A DNA stretch of 64,000 nt from Actinomucor elegans (lineage: Eukaryota; Mucoromycota; Mucoromycetes; Mucorales; Mucoraceae): positions 2,356,001-2,420,000 of the forward strand of contig JAMSLZ010000003.1 of assembly GCA_026027325.1 (NCBI GenBank). Direction: 5' to 3'. Positions 31,239-43,400 of this stretch are shown here, piece by piece. Position 1 is the stretch's first letter. Every line of letters starts with the position of its first letter. The notes under the pieces were generated by a model. That model ran no database searches. It was not told the DNA's origin and was given only the letters and a program-made list of their open reading frames with translations. The translations under genes were made by a program, and so were the position numbers.

Positions 31239-32617
31239 GTGGATGATACATTCACTTTAAAACCTTTATACCACATTTAGATCACTTACATTAACAAATA
31301 AAATTTTAAAAAAAGGAAAAATAATAACACTGTAAAATAAAATTGTATCTTTGTATGATAGAAGAAGTTGCTAGGGTCCAACAAAATAGCTATGTACTTT
31401 ATACACATAAAAGAAACGGACTTGGCAGCAGGTCTCGTGTAATAGTTTTTTTTTTTTTTTTTTTTTGGGTATAAGGGCTGATTGCACCCAGAAAATCTTT
31501 TGGCTTAGATGTAACATGTTAGGATCACCCATTGCAGTCCAAATTCTACTGCATGACCTAGCTGTATCACAACATATTTCTTGATCCAGAATGTAACTGG
31601 GTGATTCAACCCAACAAACAAAAGACCCGAACATATGCGAGAAATATGTCACGATTAACATATTTGAGCATTACTGTTAAATATGGAAAGGATAAGGTCC
31701 ACCTTTGTGCGTAAGTGTTATCTTGCAATTCTATTGTGTATGGTTTTTATATAGCGTTCCTATGGCTGAATCAGCGACCCAATCTATTCTTATAGAAATG
31801 AAAAAGATAACAAACTGATCTACTCTTAGTACTTACATCACGCATTCAGAAACTTCTAGATTGGCTGATGCGATGACAGTTCTTCTTTTTCCAAGTCTCA
31901 TACAGTTTAGCATCTAAATTGACGCATTCAATATGAACTTTTAGAGCAAAGCGGTTGAAATGGAGATTAAATTTTTGAATACTAAGAGTTTAGAAAACGA
32001 GGACTATAGCTTGTTGTATTACATAGATTTATTATATGTACCAGTGGTTGCATAGCAAGTTCTTGAAGCGGTGCTTTGGTTCAATCCGAGCTTCCGCGAC
32101 CGTGACTTTGCTCTGTAGTGTGTGAAAAAGCAATTAAAAGTTTCCAAAACGATGCTTGATCATTGCAACGATGGGTATGGTTGCAAGAAAAGAAAATTTT
32201 TGGTGTTGAACAAGTTTTAGATTACTATCCCCATTCTCACGGCGCCATTCTTGAGTCTGACCCTTTTTACCCTAGAAAAATGAACCGTGGTAAAAAAAAA
32301 TTACGAATATTTCGCCTTGATTTAACATTGGGAGGGCCATCAAGAAGTGTAAAGCGTAAGGTAGCAAAGAAGTTGGTAGTTAGAATCTAGATCCTCATTA
32401 AACGAGAACCTCCTTAGATGAGTTCTCGTGAGAAAATCAAATCATACGCTCAATTCAATACCACTTTTCGACGGTATTATTACGTTGCTCTATGCCTATT
32501 CACTGGCGGTATTATTGCGATGTTTGGCGGTATTCTGGAAAACAAGATACATATAAGCGAACCAAAGAGCCAACAAAATCTTGTAATTATCAATCAATTC
32601 ATACTATCACTACTACT
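31239..32617. other. Intergenic with poly-T tract and an unassigned small ORF
   Basis: A T-run lies at about 31447-31466. A 75-codon frame at 32163-32390 encodes a basic peptide ('MNRGKKKLRIFRLDLTLGG', 'SVKRKVAKKLVVRI'), and on the minus strand near 31860-31960 lies 'NRFALKVHIECVNLDAKLYETWKKK'. Both look like decayed coding fragments of unknown origin. I cannot support a gene. Confidence 0.35.
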
Positions 32618-34499
32618 ATGTTTGCTCTGCGGAATATCAAGCCTGTCTCTAGCTTATTGCGATCAAGAACTATACCGGAATCATTGAAAGCAAGCTCCGT
32701 CTGCCTTCGCAAGTTTTCCCTCCTCACTGAGACCCAAAACCAGGACATTACCCAACAAATGTTCTCTGTTGGAAAAGACAATGGTTTCCTCCCTCGTCAA
32801 GATCCTTTGGTTGAGCTGCCTCAAGAGTTCAGTAGACTGGAATCTCTCTTGCAACGTATGCCAATGCAACTCTTGGATGGTACTCCAGGCCTCTTGGCAA
32901 GCGGTCAGTTTGGTGATGCTGTAAGAGATGAACTTCCCCTTTACGAAATCGATGGCATTACGGACCAACGTCTTTTATCTGGTATGCGCTTTATAATAAA
33001 GCACTTGTAGTCGCTATTGAATAAATCAATTACTTATACAACCTTATCCTTCTTTCTTTTTTATATCTATATCTATAGCTCTCTTCCGTGACTATACCTT
33101 TGCTGCCTCGGCTTACTTGCTTGAACCTTGCGACATTCTCTATCGTTCCAAGAATGACTATGGCCTTGGTAGAAAGGTTTTGCCCATGAACATTGCCGTT
33201 CCTTTGTCCAAGGTCTCCAAGAAGATTCATAGCCAACCCTTTATGGAATAGTAAGTGTTTGAACTGATACAAATGGATTTACATAATTCTAACAAGTTTT
33301 TATTAACTGTTAGTGCTTTGAGCTATGCGTAAGTGGCACTACTATAGACCCAGGTTGATATATTATCATGATATTAATCAACCTCTTTCTTTCGATAGTT
33401 TATACAATTACAAGCGAATTAATCCTTTGGGTGGCCTAACCTATGATAACTTGGCCTTGATCCGTTCTTTTGCTGGTAGTGAATCAGAGTAAGTGCTTCT
33501 ATATCTATATGCCACTTTTATATACTTACTTTATATCTCTCGTTTAATAGGAAAGGCTTTGTCTTGAACCACGTTACCATGGTATCCTACTCTCCTAGAC
33601 TCGTAAGCTATGCCGTAGGTGCTCTTGATGCAGTTGAAGCTAAAGACAGAGCTAAATTCGATTCTCAAATGGCTGGCTTGAACGAGACTTATGAATCTGT
33701 TAACAAGGAGATGGAAATGATGTGGTCCCGTAGTATGCCTGAAGACTACATCAAGTTTAGAACCTTCATCATGGGTACCAAGAACCAGGTAATAGTCCAG
33801 TATTTAAAAGTACATACTATCATACTCAACTACTTGTTTGTTTAGCCCATGTTCCCTGATGGTGTTATCTATGAAGGTGTTAGTGATAAGCCCATTGCTC
33901 ATCGTGGTGAATCTGGTGCAAACGATTCGATGGTTCCTTTGGGAGATAACTTGCTTCAAATCACCGAACTTATGCCTGAAAACCCTTTAACCACTGTCTT
34001 GCGCGACTTTAGATCTTATCGTCCTACTAATCATCGTGAGTTCTTAGAGCACGTTCAAGACAAGGCCAAGAAGGTTGGACTCAAAGAGTTTGCTCTGAAG
34101 GACCCCAATTCGGCTGCTGTCTACTTGTCCAACATTGATCAAATCCGTGCTTTCCGTCATAGACACTGGAACTTTACAAAGGAATACATTATCAAACATA
34201 CTGCTCATCCTGTTGCTACTGGTGGATCTCCTATTGTCACTTGGTAAGTTAAGAATAAATGCGTTGGTAGATCGTGTATTAACCAACTTGGTTATAATCC
34301 TTGTAGGCTTCCTAACCAACTTGGTACTGTATTGGACTTGTTAAACGAAGTCAGCAGTCAAATCGACAAGTCTCAACTTACAGAAAGTAACAAGATTCGT
34401 GTTGATGAAATTACTAAGCGCGCTGTGGCTCAAAAGCGTTTCCTCGACAGAGAAGTCGCTACCCTCAAGGTCAAGTTCAAGGACCAAGATCGTACTTAA
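32618..34499 (+). CDS. IDO: Indoleamine 2,3-dioxygenase-family heme enzyme
   Basis: Spliced gene of about seven exons. The core shows 'LLEPCDILY', 'NPLGGLTYDNLALIRSF', 'RGESGANDSMVP', 'FRSYRPTNHREFLEHV' and 'FRHRHWNFTKEYIIKHTAHPVATGGSPIVTWLPNQLG', the segment with the proximal heme His and the C-terminal TGG loop of the IDO family. The first ~40 residues are Arg/Ser/Leu-rich without acids, like a mitochondrial presequence, ahead of 'PLVELPQEFSRLESLLQRMP', which aligns with the usual IDO start. The family oxidises tryptophan to N-formylkynurenine, the first step toward kynurenine and NAD. A 15-nt exon (33314-33328, 'ALSYA') is needed to keep frame. Start ATG 32618 is the first in frame. Substrate specificity is uncertain because fungi have several IDO paralogues. 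Confidence 0.85.
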
Positions 34500-34717
34500 T
34501 TTTTTTTTTAATAGTGATGAAATACATCAGTACTCTTATTCAATCAGTCTTATCCCTAAAGAATAAAACGATTTTCTTAACAGTATCCATGTTTATATAT
34601 ATATCAAGTAGTATTACAGTTTCTGCAATAGCAACTAGGTGATTGTACACTGTACAACAGTGATATAGTAAATGGCTTCTATTTAATCTATATACAATAA
34701 TCTAAAATAATCAATAA

Positions 34718-35994
34718 CTAATCTCTATGCTTCAAAGATTCAAGCGGCCACACTGGTAACGTGGTAATGGTATAATCATCAACGAGTCCAGCTTGAAATC
34801 TCTCTAGTCCAGCCCAAGCAATCATCACACCGTTATCTGTACACAATTGTGGAGGGGGACATATTAATGGTAAATTGTAAGACTGTGCCAATGCTTCCAA
34901 CCTAATCAAGTACACGTGTTACTTTTCATCTCGTTTCAAACTATATACTTGTATAAATATTACCTGCTTCTAAATAGTGTATTGCTTGCAACTCCTCCAC
35001 TCACCACCAAAGCCGTCAGGGGTTTCTTTAACTGAACAATCTCTTGTTCCAATGCCAATGTCAATTTCTGCTCTATATGGCCAATGCAAGCAAGCTGGAA
35101 AGCAGCCGCCATATCACTAACGTCCTGGGCATTTTCTAAATCAACTAAGCGCTCAGTTTCAATCAATCGTGCCACAGCCGTCTTTAAACCCGAGAAACTG
35201 AACCCGATTACTGACTTGTTTCGCTGACGCATCGGTTTTGGTAAACGAGGTAAAAATCTTGCAGGATCTCCTTGCAATGCAGCTCTTTCCAGTGCAGCAC
35301 CGGGCCCACCTCTTCTACCTTTGATCCATTCCAAATTCAATAGCCGTGCGGTTTTATCTATGGCTTCTCCTACAGCATTATCCAACGTCGTCCCCAGTTG
35401 ATCATAATCCCCAATATTGTTGGCTGTCAATAAAAGCGTATGACCTCCTGATATTAGCAATGTCATAAACGGAAATGCAGGTGAAGGTTGGTTAAGTGCA
35501 TCTTGCGTGGTGAGACGAGCTGTCAAAGCATGAGCTTCCTACTTTTTCAATGAATATGGATATCTACTACAGTGCGCTTTACTTTTTATTTTTACCATAT
35601 GATGCACGCCAATTAAAGGCTTCTTTGATACAGCAGCTAGAGTTTTAGCTGCGTTTAAGCCAACAGGCAGACAGGGAGGTAAACCTGGTCCTCGCGTCAC
35701 AGCAATCGCGTCCAGATCCTGGACTGAGAGACCAGCAAGATCTAAAGTCTCGCAAATGACGCCTGGCAAATTACGCGAATGACCCTTGCTTGCTAGTGTG
35801 GGTACAATACCACCCATGGGTTCATGGAGCTCTTGTTGTCCACGGACCACTTCGGATAGAATTTGTCTGTCAGAGGTGACAATAGCTGCTGACGTATCAT
35901 CACAAGAGGTCTCGATACCGAGTACTCTTATCGGCCGTGTATATGTTGATAATAATCGTTTTGATGATCGAGTAAGCGTACGTATGAAACTCAT
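34718..35994 (-). CDS. QRI7: Mitochondrial tRNA N6-threonylcarbamoyladenosine synthase (Qri7/OSGEPL1)
   Basis: Three exons on the minus strand. A basic, Ser/Thr-rich presequence ([20 protein letters not shown]) precedes '[17 protein letters not shown]', the Kae1/TsaD ATPase start. Then come '[16 protein letters not shown]', '[18 protein letters not shown]' and '[14 protein letters not shown]', where the intron splits the HxxxH metal site. '[11 protein letters not shown]', '[11 protein letters not shown]', '[10 protein letters not shown]', 'VVSGGVASN' and '[10 protein letters not shown]' follow. The enzyme transfers threonylcarbamoyl to A37 of ANN-decoding tRNAs in mitochondria. Length and motifs are complete. 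Stop at 34718; the start ATG at 35994 gives the targeting peptide. Its 3' end faces the IDO gene, 218 bp apart (convergent). Confidence 0.95.
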
Positions 35995-37307
35995 GTCAAA
36001 TTTGAATCTTGTTATGCAATAAAAAAAAAAAAGTATGTGTTTGAACCCTGTTTCTTGAACTGAGGAATAACCCTGCTTGCTGCTTGAATTTAAAGCGGGG
36101 CTAGAATGCGGAGGGAGGAGAAGAAGGGGAGAATTCTGGACTGGTCTTGAAAAGCTGATTCGAAAGATCGCACAAGAAACAGATTTACTTCCCTGTGGCT
36201 ATTTACTGTACTATTGCTAAATAGTGGTCATAGCGAATGAAGCAATGATCAAATGCGACATTAAACTGAGATTGCTTAAGCGATCATATATCTATAGATC
36301 AAACTTCGATGAAGTGTATATAATTGAATCAATAACACATTCACTGTAGTTCCATTAAATAATTACTCTTATAGAATCGATTATTCATTTCCAACATGTA
36401 ATAAACATTAAATGCGACATCAAACAGGAATGAGTCGAGGAATATGATGTTAAGAATGAATAAATTTCAGAAAAATCCCAAGGATATCTTGTTAGATCCA
36501 ATTTTTCCATGCCTTCTTTTGTTTTGTGCAGCGTACGAATGCCATTTTAAAGACAAAGTGTAATGGCATTGTTGTAGCTTGAGTGAATACAAAAAAGATA
36601 TAGATACATTTTTATGACGTACTGAATATAGGGCTGTATGTTTAAAAAAAATCCAAAAATCACTTTTTCTCAGCGATAGATCCATCAATTAAAGTGACCA
36701 ACTTATAATTTATGCATTGTTAAATGTTGCATTTGGCTCTTCAAAAACTTTATTAATTTGCGTTTGTTCAAACAAATTTTTAATAAACAAAAACAATGAT
36801 GTTAGTTTCAGCCGACCAATAAAGAATTGGTATTTTTAGGTAAAACACATGATTATATCACTTCTAGACTTTGTAAAAGACATTCTAGTAGTAGAGGCGC
36901 TGTTTATGAAACAATCATGGGCATTAAGAGCATATGCGAGTATACATATATATATATATATATAATCAAATTGCTGACTGCAAACCAAAGTAAGATATAT
37001 AGACTATCAATGTCTTATCAAGGAAATTATTGTAACTTTAAGGAAAATGTAACATGATCTTTGCTCCATCCAATAAGCAAGTGAGTATATAAATGCTATT
37101 GATGCGCCTTTTGCTGACCAACTATTTTTTTTAAAAAAAAATTTAAAGTCGAATGAAAGAATCAGAGACTTAGGCCTGACACGATCATGTTATCGCCGCC
37201 ACTCGCTAACACCAATTGAGCTTGATGATTAATGAATATATTATCAGTAGTATGTATTATATAATATTTACATAAAAAAACGAAGTATAAGGTTATCATG
37301 TCTAGAT
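35995..37307. other. Intergenic with dispersed repeat
   Basis: No gene. Two heads of the ATGCGACATTAAACTG repeat occur at 36255 and 36409; the second is a longer copy. A (TA)n run lies near 36948-36963 and poly-T/A at 37124-37141. Confidence 0.5.
36381..36570 (+). repeat. Dispersed repeat R1, copy a
   Basis: Head TAAATGCGACATCAAACAGG, then a diverged body with TATCTTG, TTTTGTGCAGC and GCCATTTT. Matches copies at 52150-52310 and 53500-53690 in the same order. Confidence 0.65.
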
Positions 37308-38711
37308 TCAAAAATCGGCAAATAGTTCACGGAAAGGATCACCTTTGGGTTGCTCACTCAGTGCCTCATCGGGATATTTTTCAAAATTACTGGTATCATA
37401 ATCATTAGAATGTGCTGGTATTAATGGTGCCTGAAATGAAAAGAGATGAGTGACACAAGCAAAAAGAACAGACATTTAGACATACCCGCACAGTTTTATT
37501 TAATAGTCCATGCCAATCAGTGCCACGAAACCATTTGTGCTTTTTTATATCTTCGGCGCCACCTTTTAGATTCCCCAACCTTTTTGTGCGATCAATGACC
37601 AATAATTTTCTAAGCAAATCCTTTGCAGCAGTTTCAAAGTAATTGGGATACTGCACTTTACCACCCAAGATATGCTCATAGATGCCAAAGTGATTGTCAT
37701 CGTAGAATGGCGGATAACCAGCCATCATTTCAAATATCAAGATACCCAAGGACCACCAGTCAACGGATTTACTGTGCCCCTTGCTCTGTATAATTTCAGG
37801 TGCCAAGTACTCTGGTGTACCACAAAGAGTCCAAGTTCTATCAATGACCTTTTTGGCGAATCCAAAATCTGTTATTTTAATATAGCCTCGCTGATCTAAT
37901 AGTATATTCTCAGGCTTCAAATCACGATAGATGATATCTTTAGAATGAAGATATTCTAAGGCTAGTACAATCTCGGCTGCATAGAAACGCGCTGTATCAT
38001 TAGAGAATCGACCTGATTTCCTCAAATGTCTAAACAGTTCTCCTCCAATCACATATTCCTGTAACATGAACAGGTTTTCATGATCTTGAAACGTACAGTA
38101 CCTACAATTAAAAAAAAAAAAAAAAAAAAAAGTTAGTCTGTTTGAATTGCTGCAACACAGTCACTTACAATTGCACAATAAACGGAAAATTGATTTCTGA
38201 AAGCACCAGTCTCTCAGAATTAATGTGCTCTACTTGCTTCAATTTCACTATATCCGCCTTTTTTAATACTTTGATCGCATAGTACTTTTTTGTTTTTTTC
38301 TGCTTTGCTAACCAAACACGACCAAAGGTACCAGTACCTGAGAAAAATAACGTTAATTGATTGGCCGGTACTTGTGATAAAGAACTCACCGAGGGTTTCT
38401 ATTAATTCATAATCCTGGATGCCCCAGCTAGGATAAGGGTCAAATATAGGAGGCTGGTTGTGCCAATGAATCAGTTGTTCTTGGTGAGCTGTCCATCTTT
38501 CAATTTCTGCAGACGACTTTATAGTAGCAATATCACTTTGATCGTCTTTTTTGCTCCATAAACCTTGAATTGTAAGTGTAGGACTGAAAGAGATGGAGAC
38601 CAGAGATGAAGATTTCTGCGATGCTGCAATCTCTTTAGACGAACTGTCGATACTTTCGTTATTTCTCTTTATAAACGATGTGACAAAATTGGTTATAAGT
38701 TTTAAGGGCAT
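37308..38711 (-). CDS. cAMP-dependent protein kinase catalytic subunit (AGC kinase)
   Basis: Four exons on the minus strand. A ~100-residue N-terminal extension rich in Ser/Lys is followed by the kinase domain. The Gly-rich loop 'LGTGTFGRV' is split by an intron (38338-38389). Other landmarks are 'AIKVLKK', '[23 protein letters not shown]', the 'YRDLKPEN' catalytic loop, 'DFGFAKK', the activation loop '[15 protein letters not shown]' with the phosphorylatable Thr, and '[20 protein letters not shown]'. The AGC tail ends 'FRELFADF', a PKA-type hydrophobic motif that stops at the C-terminus. These features fit PKA-C rather than S6K or PKC. It acts with a regulatory subunit in cAMP signalling. 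One intron carries a ~25-nt poly-A run (38107-38131). Stop at 37308-37310. Confidence 0.93.
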
Positions 38712-40441
38712 CGTATTCTATAATAGTATAAAGGTCTATAGTGATAAACTAGACTAGTATTCTTCCTATAAAGCTGGAAGTATAAAGTTAAAAAAAAAAG
38801 ACAAGGTACAAAAAGACAAGGAATTGAGGACTATTGTGGACTTTTAATACCACTACTACTAGTAGTAATTTAAAGTTTGGCACAGTGCAAATTGTCCTAT
38901 GATAATTTCAAATATGGACAGTGTCAGACTTGTACAAAAGAATACTATACATAGACCTGCCATGTAGGGATCGATAGGGTCACCGACCCAAAATCAAACA
39001 AACCACCGTAAAAATGCGTTTACATAAATTTTCCCTTACTTCTTCTGAGCGCTTTAAATTACCGCGTTTATTAATGTCGAAACAAGACGTATCAATGGGC
39101 TGTAAAGCCCAAGAATTCTTTTAAATCCAGGCTATACAAACAAACATCGCTTTTTGTTCCATTGGAAAGGAAGAAAGACCCAATTAGTTGAAAGGGATTT
39201 GCTAATGAAGATTGTAATTGAATGATTGTAAAGATGATGCAACTTTGAATAAGAATAAATTATACTAGAAGCAGTAGCTCATTTCGAGCATGGGATCACT
39301 GATTAGATGTGACATTTGACCAAGACCGGTCAAGATCTCACGTGTTAATTAGTGCCCCATACTAATTTCTAAGCTGCTCATTTTGAAAGGTAAAACCGCT
39401 ATCATAAAAGATGAAAAATTTCATATTACATTTTTTAACATGGATAACGTGTCGAGAATTGACTGTTTTTAAAATGGCTTATGTTTGATAAGAACAATTT
39501 AGAAATCTTCTTTTGCTTCAGAAATTAACATACACTATCTTGGGGACTATGTAGGACTTGTTTATATTAATGTACGGCTGTTAAAATGTGTACATTAAAA
39601 CAGGGCACTTTGTTTTATATTTCCTTGAAAATGAAAAGGATATCTTGTTATGATTGAGTGTAACATGGAGATCATCAGTTGCCATCTCAGGCAACCAATG
39701 ACAACGGAAATTTTCAAAGTGATTTTATGACCTAGACGAAAAATAGATGACAAAAATAAGTATCATGGTCATAGGAAAGAAGGAACAAAGACTTGATTTA
39801 TAATTATTAACAAAAATTGTAACGAATTCAATTCTTATTGAATAATGTGTAGAAAAAAAAATACTCAGCATTTGAATCAGCTTGACGCTTGGTTGGAAAT
39901 ATATATATGTATACAACTGTATTCATTCGAAAGCCTACCGTTTAATTTACCTATAACATACAATTCGAAGCTAACACTGCAATATATGCTGATGTACAGA
40001 CAATTGTTTAGTTTATCAAGGGTAACTTGAGAAGACATGTTGAATCCCCGTTTCTCCAATAAAGCTCAGCGATCTGCACAATTCTTCAAATCACTCATTA
40101 AACTAATATAAATTAACATTATGTAAACGAGACAAGAGTTTGTTCAATATAAACAGGAGTGAATGAGATAAAGAGGAAATATAGATACGCTACGGAGAAC
40201 ACGATAAAAAAATCAAGACATTAAAAGTACTTCATAACATTTATTATACCAAGTCTGTGTTTAGCGGGATTTCGCAAGGTTTATGCAACCGCGTTGTATA
40301 TCACTAAGACGTCGACCTAGCGGTATTACGATAAGTCACGTGTATTTATCGTCCATCTTTGACTTGCTACAATGCAGTATAAACAGAGTTTCGATTCTCC
40401 GCTTCTCCTGGTTGCCCTTCAGTTTCAAAGAATATTATACC
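38712..40441. other. Intergenic with dispersed repeat
   Basis: Divergent promoter space between PKA (minus) and VPS13 (plus). 39270-39345 holds a copy of the GAGCATGGGAT...GACCAAGACCGGTC repeat. No gene. Confidence 0.5.
39270..39345 (+). repeat. Dispersed repeat R2, copy b
   Basis: GCTCATTTCGAGCATGGGAT, GATTAGATGTGACA and GACCAAGACCGGTC. Weaker relatives at 51585-51700 and 59577-59620 share AGATGCAACAGTT.ATT.TG.GCATTA. Confidence 0.5.
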
Positions 40442-43400
40442 ATGTTAGAGTCACTCGTGGCCAACATATTAAATAGGTTTCTTAAAAACTATGTATCCAA
40501 CTTGAACTATGATCAGCTCAAAATCGGCATGTGGAAAGGTAACATCACCAAATATTCTCGAAACTGAAACGCGAAACTAACCCAGCCCCTCATTAGGCGA
40601 GGTAAACCTTCGAAACCTCAAGCTAAGAAAAGACGCACTCGATAAACTCGACCTTCCTATCAATGTATCCGAAGGTACTTGTCATGTCACCCGGGATTCC
40701 GCGTAATATCTCGGGATTCTTACTGTTTTGTATTTATAGGCTATTTGGGAGAACTGACACTTATTATTCCTTGGTCCAATTTGGGGACGAAGCCTGTCCA
40801 AGTCGTAATCGATCATGTCTACCTTTTAGCTGAACCAAAGAATGAAGCCACCGTAAGTTCATCATCACAGTGCATAAGGCTCGCAAGCGACTTACTTTAG
40901 CAAGCTGAACAGGTTACTGTTGAAGAAGAGGACGAGCGCGCTCAAGAATTGAAACGCCGTCGATTATCGACAGCTGAAATGCTCGAGTCTCCTGCAGACA
41001 ACGATCAAAAAGGCAGCGACAGCAAAGGGAATGAAGGGTTTATTAATCAACTCACTACCAAAGTCGTGGATAATCTTCAGTTTACTATGAAGAACATCCA
41101 TATTCGTTATGAGGACAAGGTTTCAGACCCAGGCCACCCTTTTGCTGCAGGAATTACGCTAAAGGGGTTGAGTGCTCTATCAACCGATGATCAATGGGAG
41201 CCCAAGTTTATCAGTGAGCATAACACCACTATTAATAAGGTATACCTGATTTGAATAATACTGATGATTAAAACTGAAACAAATGATTGTTTCCGTAGCT
41301 AGTTACGCTTGAATCACTATCAATTTATTGGAACACAGATACTAAGTCGCTTGCTGGCATGCATCATGAAGAAGCAGCTCAAGTCTTTACTGAACTGGTA
41401 AGAATTGATATAAATGCGCCGAGTGATATGTTACTTATATGGATTGATACAGATCCCTACTGCTTCCAATTCGCCTCGAGATCATCAGTATATCTTGAAG
41501 CCTGTATCAGGAACTGGCAAGGTAAGTAAATACACCCATCTAAACGAAACATCAATAATAACGTCTACATTAGGTCAAGTTAAACAAGAACTACGGAGGT
41601 GAAATACCGAAAACGGATATTACCATGCTATTTGATGAGCTCGCTTTTGGTCTTGATGATCATCAATATCGAGATGCCATCTTGATGATTGATCTATTCC
41701 ATGCTAACTTAAAAAAGCGCAAGGTAAATAGAAGACAATTTCACGCATCTATTAAGTAGCTCATGCATTTCTGTTTGTTAGTACTTGAAATACCATCCGG
41801 GAAAAGGAAAGACTGCCAAAAGCCACCCCTATGAGTTCTTTCAGTTCGCAGGAAAGGCCATCTTATCCGAAATTCACGAGAAAAACTACAAATGGACTTG
41901 GGATCACTTCAGAAAGCGACGTGATCAAAGATTACAGTATATTGAATGCTATATGGCTGATAAAACCAAGAAAGCCACCCCTGAGCAAAAGAAGGCTTTG
42001 ATGGAATTGGAGCATGATTTATCATTTGAAGATATACGCTTCTATAGGAGTATTGCTAAATCTAAGCTTCGTCGTGATAAGGTCAGAATAGAAAAAGAGA
42101 ATGAAAAAAAGAAGGCTGAAAACGCTAAAGTTGGCTGGTGGGGATGGCTGAGCGGATCTACAGAGAGTAAACCGGAAGAAAGTCCAGAAGACGATACGGA
42201 CTCAATTCACATGACAGAAGAACAAAAGAAAGAACTCTTTAATGCTATCGAGTATGATGAAGATAAAGCTAGTATTGCGTCTGCTGTTGATGTACCCAAG
42301 GATGTATGTGTATATTTGAGCTGTAAAATTGTCTCTTGGTTACTAATAGTTTAAATAGACTATCAAGTTTGCTTTAAAGACCAAACTCAACCGTGGCTCA
42401 TTTACGTTGAGACAGGATGTTAAAAAGCGCACTGAATTAGAGCTGATTTCCATTATCTTTGATGCGGTAAGCTTGGATGTGACTCAGTATGTGGAGTCAA
42501 TGAAAGTAGCTGCTGCTTTAGGTGATTTGCAACTGTTTGATGGTGCTACCAAGGACACTATCTACCGTCAGCTAATCGGAGTTAAGAAGAAGACTAATGA
42601 GGAGTACGTTAAAACTATATACATACTCTCAAATACTCACCATGTATATTTGTAGTGATTTAGCTGAAAGAGAGAGAATCACTTCTGCTTCCTTGTTTGA
42701 TGCTGCTAATTTGAACGAGAAAGATCCTTTCTTTTCTATATTGTTTGAAAACAAACCGTTGAGTGGGAAAGCAGATAATGCGTTCACGTTGAAAATGAGA
42801 CATTTGGGTATCATTTACAGTCCAGTAGTTATTGCGGGTATTATCAAGTTCTTCAAGCCTCCAAGCTCCAAAATGGAAAGCGTCAACGCTTTGATTGAAG
42901 TAGCCGGTGATACCTTTGAAGGATTTAAACTTCAAACGCGAGCCAGGTTGGAATATGCGTTAGAAACGCACACCACGCTTGATCTCAACGTTGACATGGA
43001 TGCACCCATTATTATCATCCCTGAAAGGTAACCTTTCAAGTCAATTTATGCAGATACAATTACTGAAACAATATATAGCTTAACCAGTCAAGATGCTCCT
43101 GTCATGATCATTGATGCTGGCCATATTAACGTGGATAGCCAGCTGGCAGATAAGGAAGTTGTGAACGATATCAAAAGCAAAGACAAACAGAGCAAACAAG
43201 ATGCAATCACTTTAGAGAGCTTAATGTATGACAAGTTCAATCTGTATTTAAGTCAAACCAAAGTCCTTGTTGGTAGCAATACGGAAGAGTGTCTTTGGCA
43301 ATTGCAAGGCCATTCTCCTCGCAACGGTGTGGATGCTCGCTTTGTGGAGCCTATTGATATGAGCTTTTTGATTGAATTGTGTATCCTTCCAGGCAAAACA

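Noticed and set aside
32040..32110. GGTTCAATCC, resembling a tRNA B box
   Set aside because: No A box, acceptor stem or anticodon arm could be built around it.
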